Below are positions 38,806 to 46,624 of a DNA stretch of 64,000 bases, in pieces. The position numbers and the translations under genes are program-made. The DNA is from CAWCQC01 sp963819905 (GTDB lineage Bacteria > Actinomycetota > Thermoleophilia > Gaiellales > Gaiellaceae), in assembly GCA_963819905.1 (NCBI GenBank), contig CAWFXP010000009.1, positions 248,001 through 312,000 of the forward strand. Reading direction: 5' to 3'. The notes beneath the pieces were generated by a model, which was not told the DNA's origin, did not search any database, and saw only the letters and a list, made by a program, of their open reading frames with translations. The stretch's first letter is position 1; every line of letters begins with the position of its first letter.

Positions 38806-40083
38806 TCACGGCGTGTCACCGACGACGGCCAGCGCGGTATCGCCCGTGTCGTTTCCGAGCAGACGATTCATGAGCGCGAGCCAGTCGCGGAGCAGGCGGG
38901 GCATGAGGAAGCGCCGTCTCACGTCCTCCTTGCCGTGGAGCGCCATCGTCCGCGCCCGCTCGGGATCGGCGAGGATCTCGAGGCACGCGTCGGCGCACTC
39001 TCGCGCCGAGCCGACGAGGAAGCCCGTCTCGTGGTCGCGGATCTGGCTGACGATGCCGCCGACCCGGCCGGCGACCACCGGGCGCCCCTTCCAGAGCGCC
39101 TCGGAGACGGTGAGGCCGAAGCCCTCCCGAATCGACTTCTGCAGGATCGCGGCGGAGCTCACCTGGAAGGCGTTGACCTCGACCGAGCCAACGTTGTTCA
39201 GGTTCGAGAGGATGTAGATGTCCGGGTCGGACTGGGCGTAGGCGACCGTCTGGTTGTAGAAGTCCCAACCCTCCGGATCGTCGTGGGCCATCGAGCCGAC
39301 GAGGGCGAGCTGGACGTCCGGCCGTTCGGCGCGGACGGCCCGATACGCGTCGATGACCCCGAGCGGGTCCTTCCACGGATCGAAGCGCGAGACCTGGGTG
39401 AGAAGCGGCCGCTCGACGTCGATTCCGAACTGGTCCACGATGTAGCGGGCGTCCTCCACCGACAGTGCCATGTTCTTCGGCGCCAGCGGGTCGATCGCCG
39501 GCGGCCAGATGAAGGCCGGCGGCAGGCCGTCGACCGGCGGGACGTACTCCGGGCGGTGGAAGACGGCGGCGTCGTAGCGCGCGAGCCAGGGCCCGAGGAA
39601 GTCCACAACCGACTGGTTCGGCGCCGAGAGGTCGATGTGGCAGCGCCAGATCCAGTGCGCGGCGGCGCCGGCTGCATACTCGACCATCGCCGCAGGCTGC
39701 GGGTCGTGGACGATGACGAAGTCGTAGCTGTCCTCGAGATCGGCCGCATTCCGGCGGTTGTAGGCCTCGAAGATCCCCTTGCGGGCGTCGTCGAGGCCCT
39801 CCGGGCTCCCTTGCAGGGCGTTGTGGATCGTCTTCGTGACCTCGTAGAACTCCTCCTGGCCGTAGATCACGCGCCATTCGGTGTCGAGGCCCGCGTCGAG
39901 CATGAGCGGGATGAGCGTGTAGTTGATCTCGGCGACGCCGCCGCCGAAGGCGGTCGCCGACAGGTGGAGGACGCGCTTGCCCTGGAGCGGCGCTGCCAGG
40001 TCGCGGATCTGGCCCATGATCGTCGGGCCGACGAGCGTCGCGTAGTCGCCGAGCGACTTGTGGCCGACGTTGATCAGCTGCAT
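38806..40083 (-). CDS. treT: trehalose glycosyltransferring synthase TreT-like (GT4)
   Basis: A 425-residue GT4 glycosyltransferase. TreT joins nucleotide-glucose and glucose to trehalose reversibly. Seen: VLHLSATAFGGGVAEINYTL (acceptor side), FVIVHDPQPAAMV, HIDLSAPN, VSRFDPWKDPLGVIDAYR and the GT-B donor motif QKSIREGFGLTVSEALWKG. These are the TreT hallmarks and the length fits. It lies next to otsA in the same direction (46-nt gap), giving two possible trehalose routes. TATCCT occurs 9 nt before its ATG. Confidence 0.85.
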   Translation of the reverse strand: MQLINVGHKSLGDYATLVGPTIMGQIRDLAAPLQGKRVLHLSATAFGGGVAEINYTLIPLMLDAGLDTEWRVIYGQEEFYEVTKTIHNALQGSPEGLDDARKGIFEAYNRRNAADLEDSYDFVIVHDPQPAAMVEYAAGAAAHWIWRCHIDLSAPNQSVVDFLGPWLARYDAAVFHRPEYVPPVDGLPPAFIWPPAIDPLAPKNMALSVEDARYIVDQFGIDVERPLLTQVSRFDPWKDPLGVIDAYRAVRAERPDVQLALVGSMAHDDPEGWDFYNQTVAYAQSDPDIYILSNLNNVGSVEVNAFQVSSAAILQKSIREGFGLTVSEALWKGRPVVAGRVGGIVSQIRDHETGFLVGSARECADACLEILADPERARTMALHGKEDVRRRFLMPRLLRDWLALMNRLLGNDTGDTALAVVGDTP

Positions 40084-40092
40084 AAGGCGGCG

Positions 40093-40098
40093 AGGATA
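40093..40098 (-). promoter_or_regulatory. promoter -10 of treT
   Basis: TATCCT on the minus strand, 9 nt before the ATG at 40083, in the 37-bp gap after htrA. TANNNT at near-leaderless distance. Confidence 0.45.
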
Positions 40099-40120
40099 CC
40101 GGTCGGCGAAGCGGGCTCGG

Positions 40121-41350
40121 TCAGCGCGGGGCGTCGGGGTTCGCCGGACGGTCGCCGAGGACGACCGGCACGACGAGCCGCTCGCCGTCCCGCAGGACGG
40201 TGAAGCGCGCCGTCTGGCCGGGAAAGAGCCGGCTCGAGACGATACGGACGAGATCCTCGCTGGATGACACCCGGCGCCCGTCGACGGCGATCACGACATC
40301 TCCTCCGGCCCGGACGTCGGTGCCCTCGAGCCGGAGATCCGACGTCCCGCCCCGGAGCCCGGCGCGCGCGGCGGGGCTCGCGGGAACCACGGACTCGATC
40401 GCGGCGCCGTGGAGGACGGGAAGGTCGAGCTCCCGCGCGAGCGAGGGCGTCACGGTTCTCGTCGCCACCCCGAGCCACGCGTAGCGCACCTCGCCCGTCT
40501 CGATCAGCTGCTCCATCGAGCGGCGCGCCGAGTTGATCGGCACGGCGAAGCCGACTCCCTCCGCATTCCCGCTGTCCGAGCGGATCTGCGCGTTGATGCC
40601 GATCACCTCGCCGCGGGCGTTGAAGAGCGGGCCGCCCGAGTTGCCGCGGTTGATCGGAGCGTCGGTCTGGATGGCGTCGACCAGGTTGTAGGCGCTCGTC
40701 AGAGACTGCACCGAGCGCTCGGTCGCCGAGACGACGCCGACGGCGAGGGACGTGGACTGGCCGAACGGGCTCCCGATCGCCGCCACCGGCTCGCCGACGA
40801 CGACCGCCGACGAGTTCCCGAGCGGAACCGGGGCGAGGCGGTGGTCGGCCGGGTCGACCTTGATCAGGCCGGTGTCGTTGAAGAGATCCCAGCCGACGAT
40901 CGTGGCCTGCGAGCGATCGCCGTCGCGGAACTCGACGTAGACCTGCTCCGCCGCCACGACCGGCCCCTCGCCGGCGGTCGTGATCACATGCGAGTTCGTG
41001 AGGACGTAGCCCTCGGGCGAGACGACGAATCCCGATCCCTGGCTCTGCGCGCCGGCGTCGCCGGTCGCATGGCCGGGGAAGAGACTGTAGATGGTGACGA
41101 CGCCGGGCGAGCGCTGACGATAGACGGTGGCCGGGTCGAAGCGGGCGCCGGTCAGCGGCGCCGGCACGGAGTCGTTCGCAGCCGGGGTACCTCCTGCCCC
41201 GCCGTTCGCGCTCTCGAGAACGACCGTCTCCGCCGAGCCGAGCCAGCCCGTCACCGAGGCGATGCCGACGGCGGCCAGGCCGCCGAGAACTGCGGCCACG
41301 GCCGCGATCGCGACCGCGGCCGCGAGGCGAGGCCCGCGGGGCTCGCTCAC
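40121..41350 (-). CDS. HtrA/DegP-like S1C serine protease, membrane-anchored
   Basis: A 409-residue envelope quality-control protease. N-terminal transmembrane helix (about 9-34), chymotrypsin-like domain with catalytic His in VLTNSHVITT, Asp in LFNDTGLIKV and Ser in NRGNSGGPLFN, and one PDZ domain (about 300-400). The active site therefore faces outside. Stop 37 nt before treT; ATG overlaps the kinase stop (ATGA), so protease, sensor kinase and regulator form an operon, as for CseBC/MprAB-type envelope-stress modules in actinobacteria. Confidence 0.9.
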   Translation of the reverse strand: MSEPRGPRLAAAVAIAAVAAVLGGLAAVGIASVTGWLGSAETVVLESANGGAGGTPAANDSVPAPLTGARFDPATVYRQRSPGVVTIYSLFPGHATGDAGAQSQGSGFVVSPEGYVLTNSHVITTAGEGPVVAAEQVYVEFRDGDRSQATIVGWDLFNDTGLIKVDPADHRLAPVPLGNSSAVVVGEPVAAIGSPFGQSTSLAVGVVSATERSVQSLTSAYNLVDAIQTDAPINRGNSGGPLFNARGEVIGINAQIRSDSGNAEGVGFAVPINSARRSMEQLIETGEVRYAWLGVATRTVTPSLARELDLPVLHGAAIESVVPASPAARAGLRGGTSDLRLEGTDVRAGGDVVIAVDGRRVSSSEDLVRIVSSRLFPGQTARFTVLRDGERLVVPVVLGDRPANPDAPR

Positions 41351-42801
41351 GAGGGCACCAGAGCGTTTTCACGTGAAAACGGCGAGGGCTTCTGGGCCGC
41401 CGGCAGTACCAGCGTGAAGCGCGTGTCACGCGGGACGGAGGAGAGCTCGATGTCGCCGCCCATGCGAACGGCGAGCTCTCGGGAGATCGCGAGTCCGATG
41501 CCGCTCCCGTGCGCCGCGCTTCCCTCGCCCCGGTAGAAGCGCTCGAAGAGCTGTTCCTGGTCCTCCGGAGGGATGCCCGGGCCCTCGTCCCGCACGACGA
41601 GCGTCGCCAGCGCCCCTCGCGGAGCCGTTTCCACCGTCACCGCGGTCCCCCGCGGCGTGTGCCGTAACGCGTTCTCGATCAGCGATCGTCCGATCTGGAG
41701 CACCCGCTGCTCGTCGCCGGTTGCCGCAACGTCTGCGATCGCACCCAGGCGCAGCTCGTGCCCCGACGTCTCGGCCAGCGCCTGAAAGCCCTCGACGAGC
41801 TCACGGGCCGCCGCGGCCACGTCGACCGGCTCCGCCTCGAGCCCGAGCTGCCCGGCGTCAAGCCGCGAGAGGTCGAGGAGATCCGTCGCGAGCCTCGTCA
41901 GGCGGTCGACCTGCCCGCGGGCCGTCTCCAGGAAGTCGCGCCGCGTTCCCTCGTCGAGATCCTCGTCGGCGAGGAGCTCGAGGAAGCCGCCGAGCGCAAA
42001 GAGCGGGGTGCGAAGCTCGTGCGAGGCGTTGGCGATGAACTCGCGCCGCGCGTGGTCGAGATTCGCGAGCCGTACGCGCATGCGGTCGAACGTCCGTGCC
42101 AGCTGTGCGACCTCGTCCGAGCCCTTGCCGTCGATCTCCACCGCGAAGTCACCGCCCGCGAGCCGGTCGGCGGCCACCTCGAGGCGCCGGATCCGCCGGG
42201 TGAAGCGCAGCGCGGCGAGCGTGCCGACGAGCCAGGACACGACGAGAGCGACCCCTCCGAAGAGCAGGATGTCCCGCCTGACGACGGCCACCGCCGACAA
42301 CCGCTCCGCCAGCGGCTGCGTGACGAGCATCGTCGTCGGCACGGGCAGCGAGGAGTTCTGCGGGGGAACCGCCGGCCGGGCCACCTCCGCGAACTCCTGG
42401 CCGGCCCTGGTCACGACCGCCTGCTGCACGCGGCCGGTCGCCGCCGATGCGTGGGCGACCGGATCGTCGGCGATGTCGGCGGCGCCCTGCGGACGCGAGT
42501 CGGCGACGACCTGCAGGGTGTCAGCTGCGAGCTCCTCGTAGATCACGACCCTCGCGTTCAGCTGCTCGCTGAACGTCTCGGCGAGGTCCTGGTAGAGGGT
42601 CCTGTCGGTGCGGCCGACGAGCCGCGCCGGCAGGGCCGAGGCCTGGGTCAGGTCCTGAAAGGTCGCGTCGATCAGCCGCGACTCGAGCGGCGGCACGACC
42701 GCGACGTAGACGATGCCGACCGCGCCGGCGACGACGACGAACAGGACGAGGCCGAGCTTGACGCTCAGGCTCTTCAGCCACGGCACGGGGTGATTGTTCA
42801 T
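41347..42801 (-). CDS. two-component sensor histidine kinase
   Basis: 484 residues: TM1 (about 14-34), extracytoplasmic sensor region (35-175), TM2 (178-199), HAMP (200-250), HisKA with His261 in NASHELRTPLFALGG, and HATPase with LIENALRHTPRGT, VRDEGPGIPPEDQ and GSGIGLAISRELA. It pairs with the response regulator 8 nt upstream and the HtrA protease downstream, suggesting an envelope-stress response; the signal is unknown. Its 3' end contains an 18-bp parS-like palindrome (41364-41381) encoding PFSREN. Confidence 0.92.
   Translation of the reverse strand: MNNHPVPWLKSLSVKLGLVLFVVVAGAVGIVYVAVVPPLESRLIDATFQDLTQASALPARLVGRTDRTLYQDLAETFSEQLNARVVIYEELAADTLQVVADSRPQGAADIADDPVAHASAATGRVQQAVVTRAGQEFAEVARPAVPPQNSSLPVPTTMLVTQPLAERLSAVAVVRRDILLFGGVALVVSWLVGTLAALRFTRRIRRLEVAADRLAGGDFAVEIDGKGSDEVAQLARTFDRMRVRLANLDHARREFIANASHELRTPLFALGGFLELLADEDLDEGTRRDFLETARGQVDRLTRLATDLLDLSRLDAGQLGLEAEPVDVAAAARELVEGFQALAETSGHELRLGAIADVAATGDEQRVLQIGRSLIENALRHTPRGTAVTVETAPRGALATLVVRDEGPGIPPEDQEQLFERFYRGEGSAAHGSGIGLAISRELAVRMGGDIELSSVPRDTRFTLVLPAAQKPSPFSRENALVPS
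41364..41381. other. parS-like 18-bp perfect palindrome
   Basis: CGTTTTCACGTGAAAACG is a perfect 18-bp palindrome whose 12-bp core TTTCACGTGAAA equals the core of the bacterial parS site (TGTTTCACGTGAAACA). The outer bases differ at two positions per arm. It lies inside the kinase gene about 14 kb from parB and 18 kb from dnaA, where origin-proximal parS sites are normally found. It is the only such site noticed in the window. Confidence 0.55.
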
Positions 42802-42809
42802 GGTCCGAT

Positions 42810-43505
42810 CTATCTGTCGCGGAAGCGGTAGCCGACGCCGCGCACGGTGAAGATGTACTCCGGCTCCCGGGGATCGCGCTCGATCTTCTCGCGCAGGTGC
42901 CTGATGTGGACGTCGATCGTCCGCGGATCGCGGAAGTCCGAGCTTCCCCAGAGCGCCTCGAGGAGCGCGGCGCGGGAGTAGACCCGGCCCGGATGCGCGG
43001 CCAGCGTGCGCAGGAGCTCGAACTCGACGTAGGTCAGCTGCACCGCTTCGCCCCGGGCGTCGACCGACCGGCGGGCCAGGTCGATCACGAGCCCGTCGCT
43101 CTCGATCGTCTCCGCGCGCGGATCCGGCGGCGCGAGCTGCGCGCGGCGCAGCAGCGCCCGCACCCGGCTGCGAAACTCCCTGATCGAGAACGGCTTCGTG
43201 ATGTAGTCGTCGGCCCCGAGCTCGAGCCCGAGCACCTTGTCGACCTCGTCGTCGCGCGCGGTCAGCATGATGATCGGCACGGTGCTCGAGGCCCGGACGC
43301 GGCGGCAGACCTCGAGCCCGTCGACCCGCGGCAGCATCAGGTCGAGGACGATGAGGTCGACGTGGTCGGCCTCGAACCGCTCGAGGGCCTCCTCGCCGTT
43401 CCGGGCCTGAACGACCCGAAATCCCTCGCGCTCGAGCGGGTACGTCAGGAGCTTCTGGACCGACTCCTCGTCGTCGACCAGCAAGATCGTCGCCGTGCCC
43501 GCCAC
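42810..43505 (-). CDS. OmpR/PhoB-family response regulator
   Basis: 231 residues: receiver domain with the acidic pair Asp11-Asp12, phosphoacceptor Asp55 in IVLDLMLPRVDG, Thr in IIMLTARDD and Lys in YITKPFSIREF; then a winged-helix DNA-binding domain (about 135-231) with LTYVEFELLRTLAAHPGRVY and HIRHLREKIERDP. GTG 43505 is chosen for the standard N-terminus TILLVDDEE. A TATAGT -10 lies 48 nt upstream. Partner of the kinase gene 8 nt downstream. Confidence 0.93.
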   Translation of the reverse strand: MAGTATILLVDDEESVQKLLTYPLEREGFRVVQARNGEEALERFEADHVDLIVLDLMLPRVDGLEVCRRVRASSTVPIIMLTARDDEVDKVLGLELGADDYITKPFSIREFRSRVRALLRRAQLAPPDPRAETIESDGLVIDLARRSVDARGEAVQLTYVEFELLRTLAAHPGRVYSRAALLEALWGSSDFRDPRTIDVHIRHLREKIERDPREPEYIFTVRGVGYRFRDR

Positions 43506-43552
43506 AGCCGTCAGCTCGCGTGCACGCCGGGCAGCGGGAGGACCATCGCAAC

Positions 43553-43559
43553 TACTATA
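43553..43559. promoter_or_regulatory. overlapping divergent -10 elements (response regulator / M28-like gene)
   Basis: TACTATA read on the plus strand contains TACTAT (43553-43558), 11 nt before ATG 43570. On the minus strand TATAGT (43559-43554) precedes the response-regulator GTG by 48 nt. Two consensus -10 hexamers thus overlap by five bases on opposite strands. Confidence 0.5.
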
Positions 43560-43569
43560 GCCCCGCCCG

Positions 43570-45513
43570 ATGGCCGCTCCGATGCCACGCACGCGTGCCG
43601 ACGGGCGCCGCCGGCCCCGGCGCGGCACGATCCAGAGACCGATCAGCGGCCGCATGTACCGAGCCGCCTGGGCGCTCGTGTCGCTCCCCCTGCTCGTGCT
43701 CGCTTTCACGATCGGGCGACCCGAGCCGTTGCCGGCGGCCACGCTGCCGCCGTCCTTCGAAACGGAGGCCGCGCGCCAGCTCGCCGTCGACTTCGCCCAG
43801 GACTTCGCGAACCGTACGCCCGGAACGCAGACCGCCGAGGACGCGGCCGCCTGGGTGGAGGAGAACCTGTCCACCTACAACCTGAACGTCGAGCGCCAGA
43901 CGTTCGAAGCCGACATCCCCGGCCTCGGCACCGTGCAGCTGACGAACCTCGTCGCGCGCCCCTTCAGGGTCGGCCCGGCCCGATCGGCGGAGGAGATCGT
44001 CGTCGTCGCCCACCGCGACAACCTGGGGACCGCCCCCGGCGCGAACGACAACGCGTCGGGCACCGCCGCGCTCATCGAGCTGGCGCGGAACCTCTCGACC
44101 GTCTCCCTCGCGCACACGGTGGTCTTCGTCTCCACGGACGCCGGCGCCTGGGGAAACGTCGGCGCCGCGCGCCTCGCTGCCGACCCGTCCTTCACCGACG
44201 GGGTTCTCGCAGTGGTCAACCTCGACGCGCTCGCCGGGTCGGGACCACCCCGGATCGAGCTCGGTGGAGACGCGCCGCGTTCGCCCGCTCCGGTGCTTCT
44301 CGCGACCACGGACGCCAGCGTGGCGGCGGAGACGCGGACGCGCCCGCTTCGCCCGAGCGCCGGTGACCAGCTGCTTCACCTCGCGTTTCCGTTCAACCTC
44401 TACGACCAGACCCCGTTCCTCGGGCACGGCGTCTCCGCGCTGACGATCACGTCGGCCGGGGATCGACCACCCGATCCCGCCACCGACACGGTCGACGCCC
44501 TCGACGCGGACAAGCTCGGCCTGCTCGGCCGCTCGGCCCAAGCGCTCGTCCAGTCGCTCGACGGCGCCGCCGAGGTGGCGCGCGGCACGGACTCCTACCT
44601 CGCGATCGGCGGTCGCCTCATCCGCGGCTTCGCGATCGAGTTCGTCCTCCTCGTCGCGCTCCTGCCTCCCGCGCTCGCGGCCGTCGACTTCGCCGTGCGC
44701 ATGCTGCGGCGCGGCATCTCGTTCGCCCCGGCCTGGCGCAGCCTCCGCAGTCGCTTGATCCTGTGGCTCTTCGCCGGGGGGGTCGCCGCCCTGTTCGCGT
44801 TCATGGGGCTGTTCCCGCGAGGCGACGAACGGCCGATAGCGCTCTACAGCCCGCTCGCGGACGACTGGCCGCTCGGGGCCATCGTCGGGTTGCTGGCGAT
44901 CTCCACGATCGCCTGGTTCGCCGCACGGGTCCGGCTCGTCCCTCGCGGGCGGGTCGCCCGCGAGGACGAGCTCGGGGCGCACGCCGTGATGATGCTCACG
45001 CTCCTCGCGGTGTCCGCCGTGCTCGCGGTCTGGAACCCGTACTCCCTCCTCCTCGTCCTCCCGTCGCTCCACGCCTGGCTCTGGCTGCCGCACCTCCTCG
45101 ACCGGCCGGTGCTGCTTCGCGCCGTGACCTACGCCGTCGGGTTCGTTCCCCTGGTCGGGCTGTTCGTCTCGTTCGCGATCCGCTACGAGCTCGGCTTCGA
45201 CGCGGTCTGGTACGTGGCGACGCTCTTCAGCATCGGCTACGCGTCGCCGGTGCTCTACGTCACCTTCCTCGTCTGGGCAGCCGCCGCCGGGCTCGCCGGT
45301 GCGATCGCCTTCGGCCGCTACGGCCCATACCCGGCGCCGGGGACCCTGGGGCCAGGGCCGATCCGGCGCACGATCGCCCGTCTCGCCGGCCGGCGACGGC
45401 CTGTCCTAGCCGAGTGGGAGGACTCGGACGACGCTCCCCGCCGGGAGGACGCCTTCGCCACGGGGGATCTCGACGAGGAGGTCGTTCTTCGCGGCCGAGA
45501 CGATCATGTGTGA
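43570..45513 (+). CDS. M28-peptidase-like domain fused to a multi-helix membrane domain
   Basis: 647 residues: one N-terminal transmembrane helix (about 30-50), an extracytoplasmic M28 aminopeptidase-like domain (about 60-340) and about seven helices (350-600). Metal-site parts are seen in VVVAHRDNLG, GANDNASGTAALIELA and VNLDALAG. The usual catalytic Glu-Glu region is STDAGAWGN and the usual final His-Thr-Pro is DPATDTVD, so two key positions are replaced. It may be a divergent or inactive enzyme. The ATG at 43570 is preceded by a -10. The last 108 nt overlap moeA on the other strand, encoding a charged tail. Confidence 0.75.
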   Translation: MAAPMPRTRADGRRRPRRGTIQRPISGRMYRAAWALVSLPLLVLAFTIGRPEPLPAATLPPSFETEAARQLAVDFAQDFANRTPGTQTAEDAAAWVEENLSTYNLNVERQTFEADIPGLGTVQLTNLVARPFRVGPARSAEEIVVVAHRDNLGTAPGANDNASGTAALIELARNLSTVSLAHTVVFVSTDAGAWGNVGAARLAADPSFTDGVLAVVNLDALAGSGPPRIELGGDAPRSPAPVLLATTDASVAAETRTRPLRPSAGDQLLHLAFPFNLYDQTPFLGHGVSALTITSAGDRPPDPATDTVDALDADKLGLLGRSAQALVQSLDGAAEVARGTDSYLAIGGRLIRGFAIEFVLLVALLPPALAAVDFAVRMLRRGISFAPAWRSLRSRLILWLFAGGVAALFAFMGLFPRGDERPIALYSPLADDWPLGAIVGLLAISTIAWFAARVRLVPRGRVAREDELGAHAVMMLTLLAVSAVLAVWNPYSLLLVLPSLHAWLWLPHLLDRPVLLRAVTYAVGFVPLVGLFVSFAIRYELGFDAVWYVATLFSIGYASPVLYVTFLVWAAAAGLAGAIAFGRYGPYPAPGTLGPGPIRRTIARLAGRRRPVLAEWEDSDDAPRREDAFATGDLDEEVVLRGRDDHV

Positions 45514-46614
45514 CTCCTGACGATCGCCGCAGCTCGCGCGCAGCTCCCCGTTCGGGCCGTGCCCGTCCCGGCGGCCGCGCACGTACTCGTCCCGCTCGGC
45601 GTTCCGGGGCACGTCGCCGGCGAGCTCTCCGGCCAGGAAGGCAGGAAGTGGGTCGGCAGCGCCCGACAGAGCTTCGACGGCCGGCCGCACGAGCAGCTCG
45701 AAGCAGACGAGCGCCGACACCGGGTTGCCCGGAAGGTTGAAGACGAGGTGGTCGCGGCGCACGCCGAACGCGACGGGACGGCCGGGCTTCATCGACACGC
45801 CCCAGAAGACCTCCTCGACCCGCAGCCCCGCCTGCACGCGCCGAACGAGATCGTGCGGCCCGACCGAGGCGCCCCCGCTCGTCACGAGCATGTCGAAGCC
45901 GAGCAGCGCTCGTTCCATCGCCTGACGATGCTCTTCCTCGTTGTCGGCCACGACTCCCAGCTGGGCGGGAACGGCACCGGCCGACGAGAGCTGGGCGGCC
46001 AGCATCAGCCCGTTCGACTCGTAGATCTGGCCGGGCTCGAGCGGCTCGCCCGGTGAGCGGAGCTCCGAGCCGGTGACGAGGATGCCGACGCGCGGCCGCT
46101 TGGTGCAACGAACCTCTCCGATCCCGGCGGCGGCAAGCGCCCCGACCTGTGCCGCCCCGAGCTTCGCGCCGGCACCCAGTACCTCTTGGCCCGCGCTCAC
46201 ATCGCCACCACGACCCCTGACGTTGTCGCCGGGCGAGGCAGCTGCGCTCAGCTCGATCCGTCCGTCGCGCTCGACGACGCGCTCGAGCGGCACCACGGCG
46301 TCGGCTCCCTCCGGCACCACGCCGCCCGTGGAGATCGCCATCGCCTGCCCGGCCGAGAGCGCAGCAGCCGCAGGGCTTCCCGCGGCCACGCGGTCGACCA
46401 CGGCGAGGCCCGCGCCGGCCTCGGTGTCTGCCGCCCGGACGGCGAACCCGTCCATGGCCGAGCTCGGGAACGGCGGCAGGTCGCAGACGGCCTGCGCCGG
46501 CTCGGCCAGCACCCGCCCGTACGCCCGCTCGATCGGAACGCGCTCCGCCTCGAGCCGTCCCGCGCGCTCGAGGACGAGCCGTTGCGCCTCGGCAACGGTG
46601 ATCGGCTCGCTCAT
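45406..46614 (-). CDS. moeA: molybdopterin molybdenumtransferase MoeA
   Basis: Inserts molybdate into adenylylated molybdopterin. 402 residues with the MoeA order of domains: VPIERAYGRVLAEP, PPFPSSAMDGFAVRAAD, STGGVVPEGADAVVPLE, GILVTGSELRSPGE, TSGGASVGPHDLV and VFNLPGNPVSALVCFE, then a C-terminal barrel. The C-terminal ending LLVEIPRGEGVLPAGSVVRV is normal, so the overlap with the convergent M28-like gene is real on this side. Ten bases after the mannosyltransferase gene, in an envelope operon. Confidence 0.95.
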   Translation of the reverse strand: MSEPITVAEAQRLVLERAGRLEAERVPIERAYGRVLAEPAQAVCDLPPFPSSAMDGFAVRAADTEAGAGLAVVDRVAAGSPAAAALSAGQAMAISTGGVVPEGADAVVPLERVVERDGRIELSAAASPGDNVRGRGGDVSAGQEVLGAGAKLGAAQVGALAAAGIGEVRCTKRPRVGILVTGSELRSPGEPLEPGQIYESNGLMLAAQLSSAGAVPAQLGVVADNEEEHRQAMERALLGFDMLVTSGGASVGPHDLVRRVQAGLRVEEVFWGVSMKPGRPVAFGVRRDHLVFNLPGNPVSALVCFELLVRPAVEALSGAADPLPAFLAGELAGDVPRNAERDEYVRGRRDGHGPNGELRASCGDRQESHMIVSAAKNDLLVEIPRGEGVLPAGSVVRVLPLG

Positions 46615-46624
46615 CGCCTGGAAT

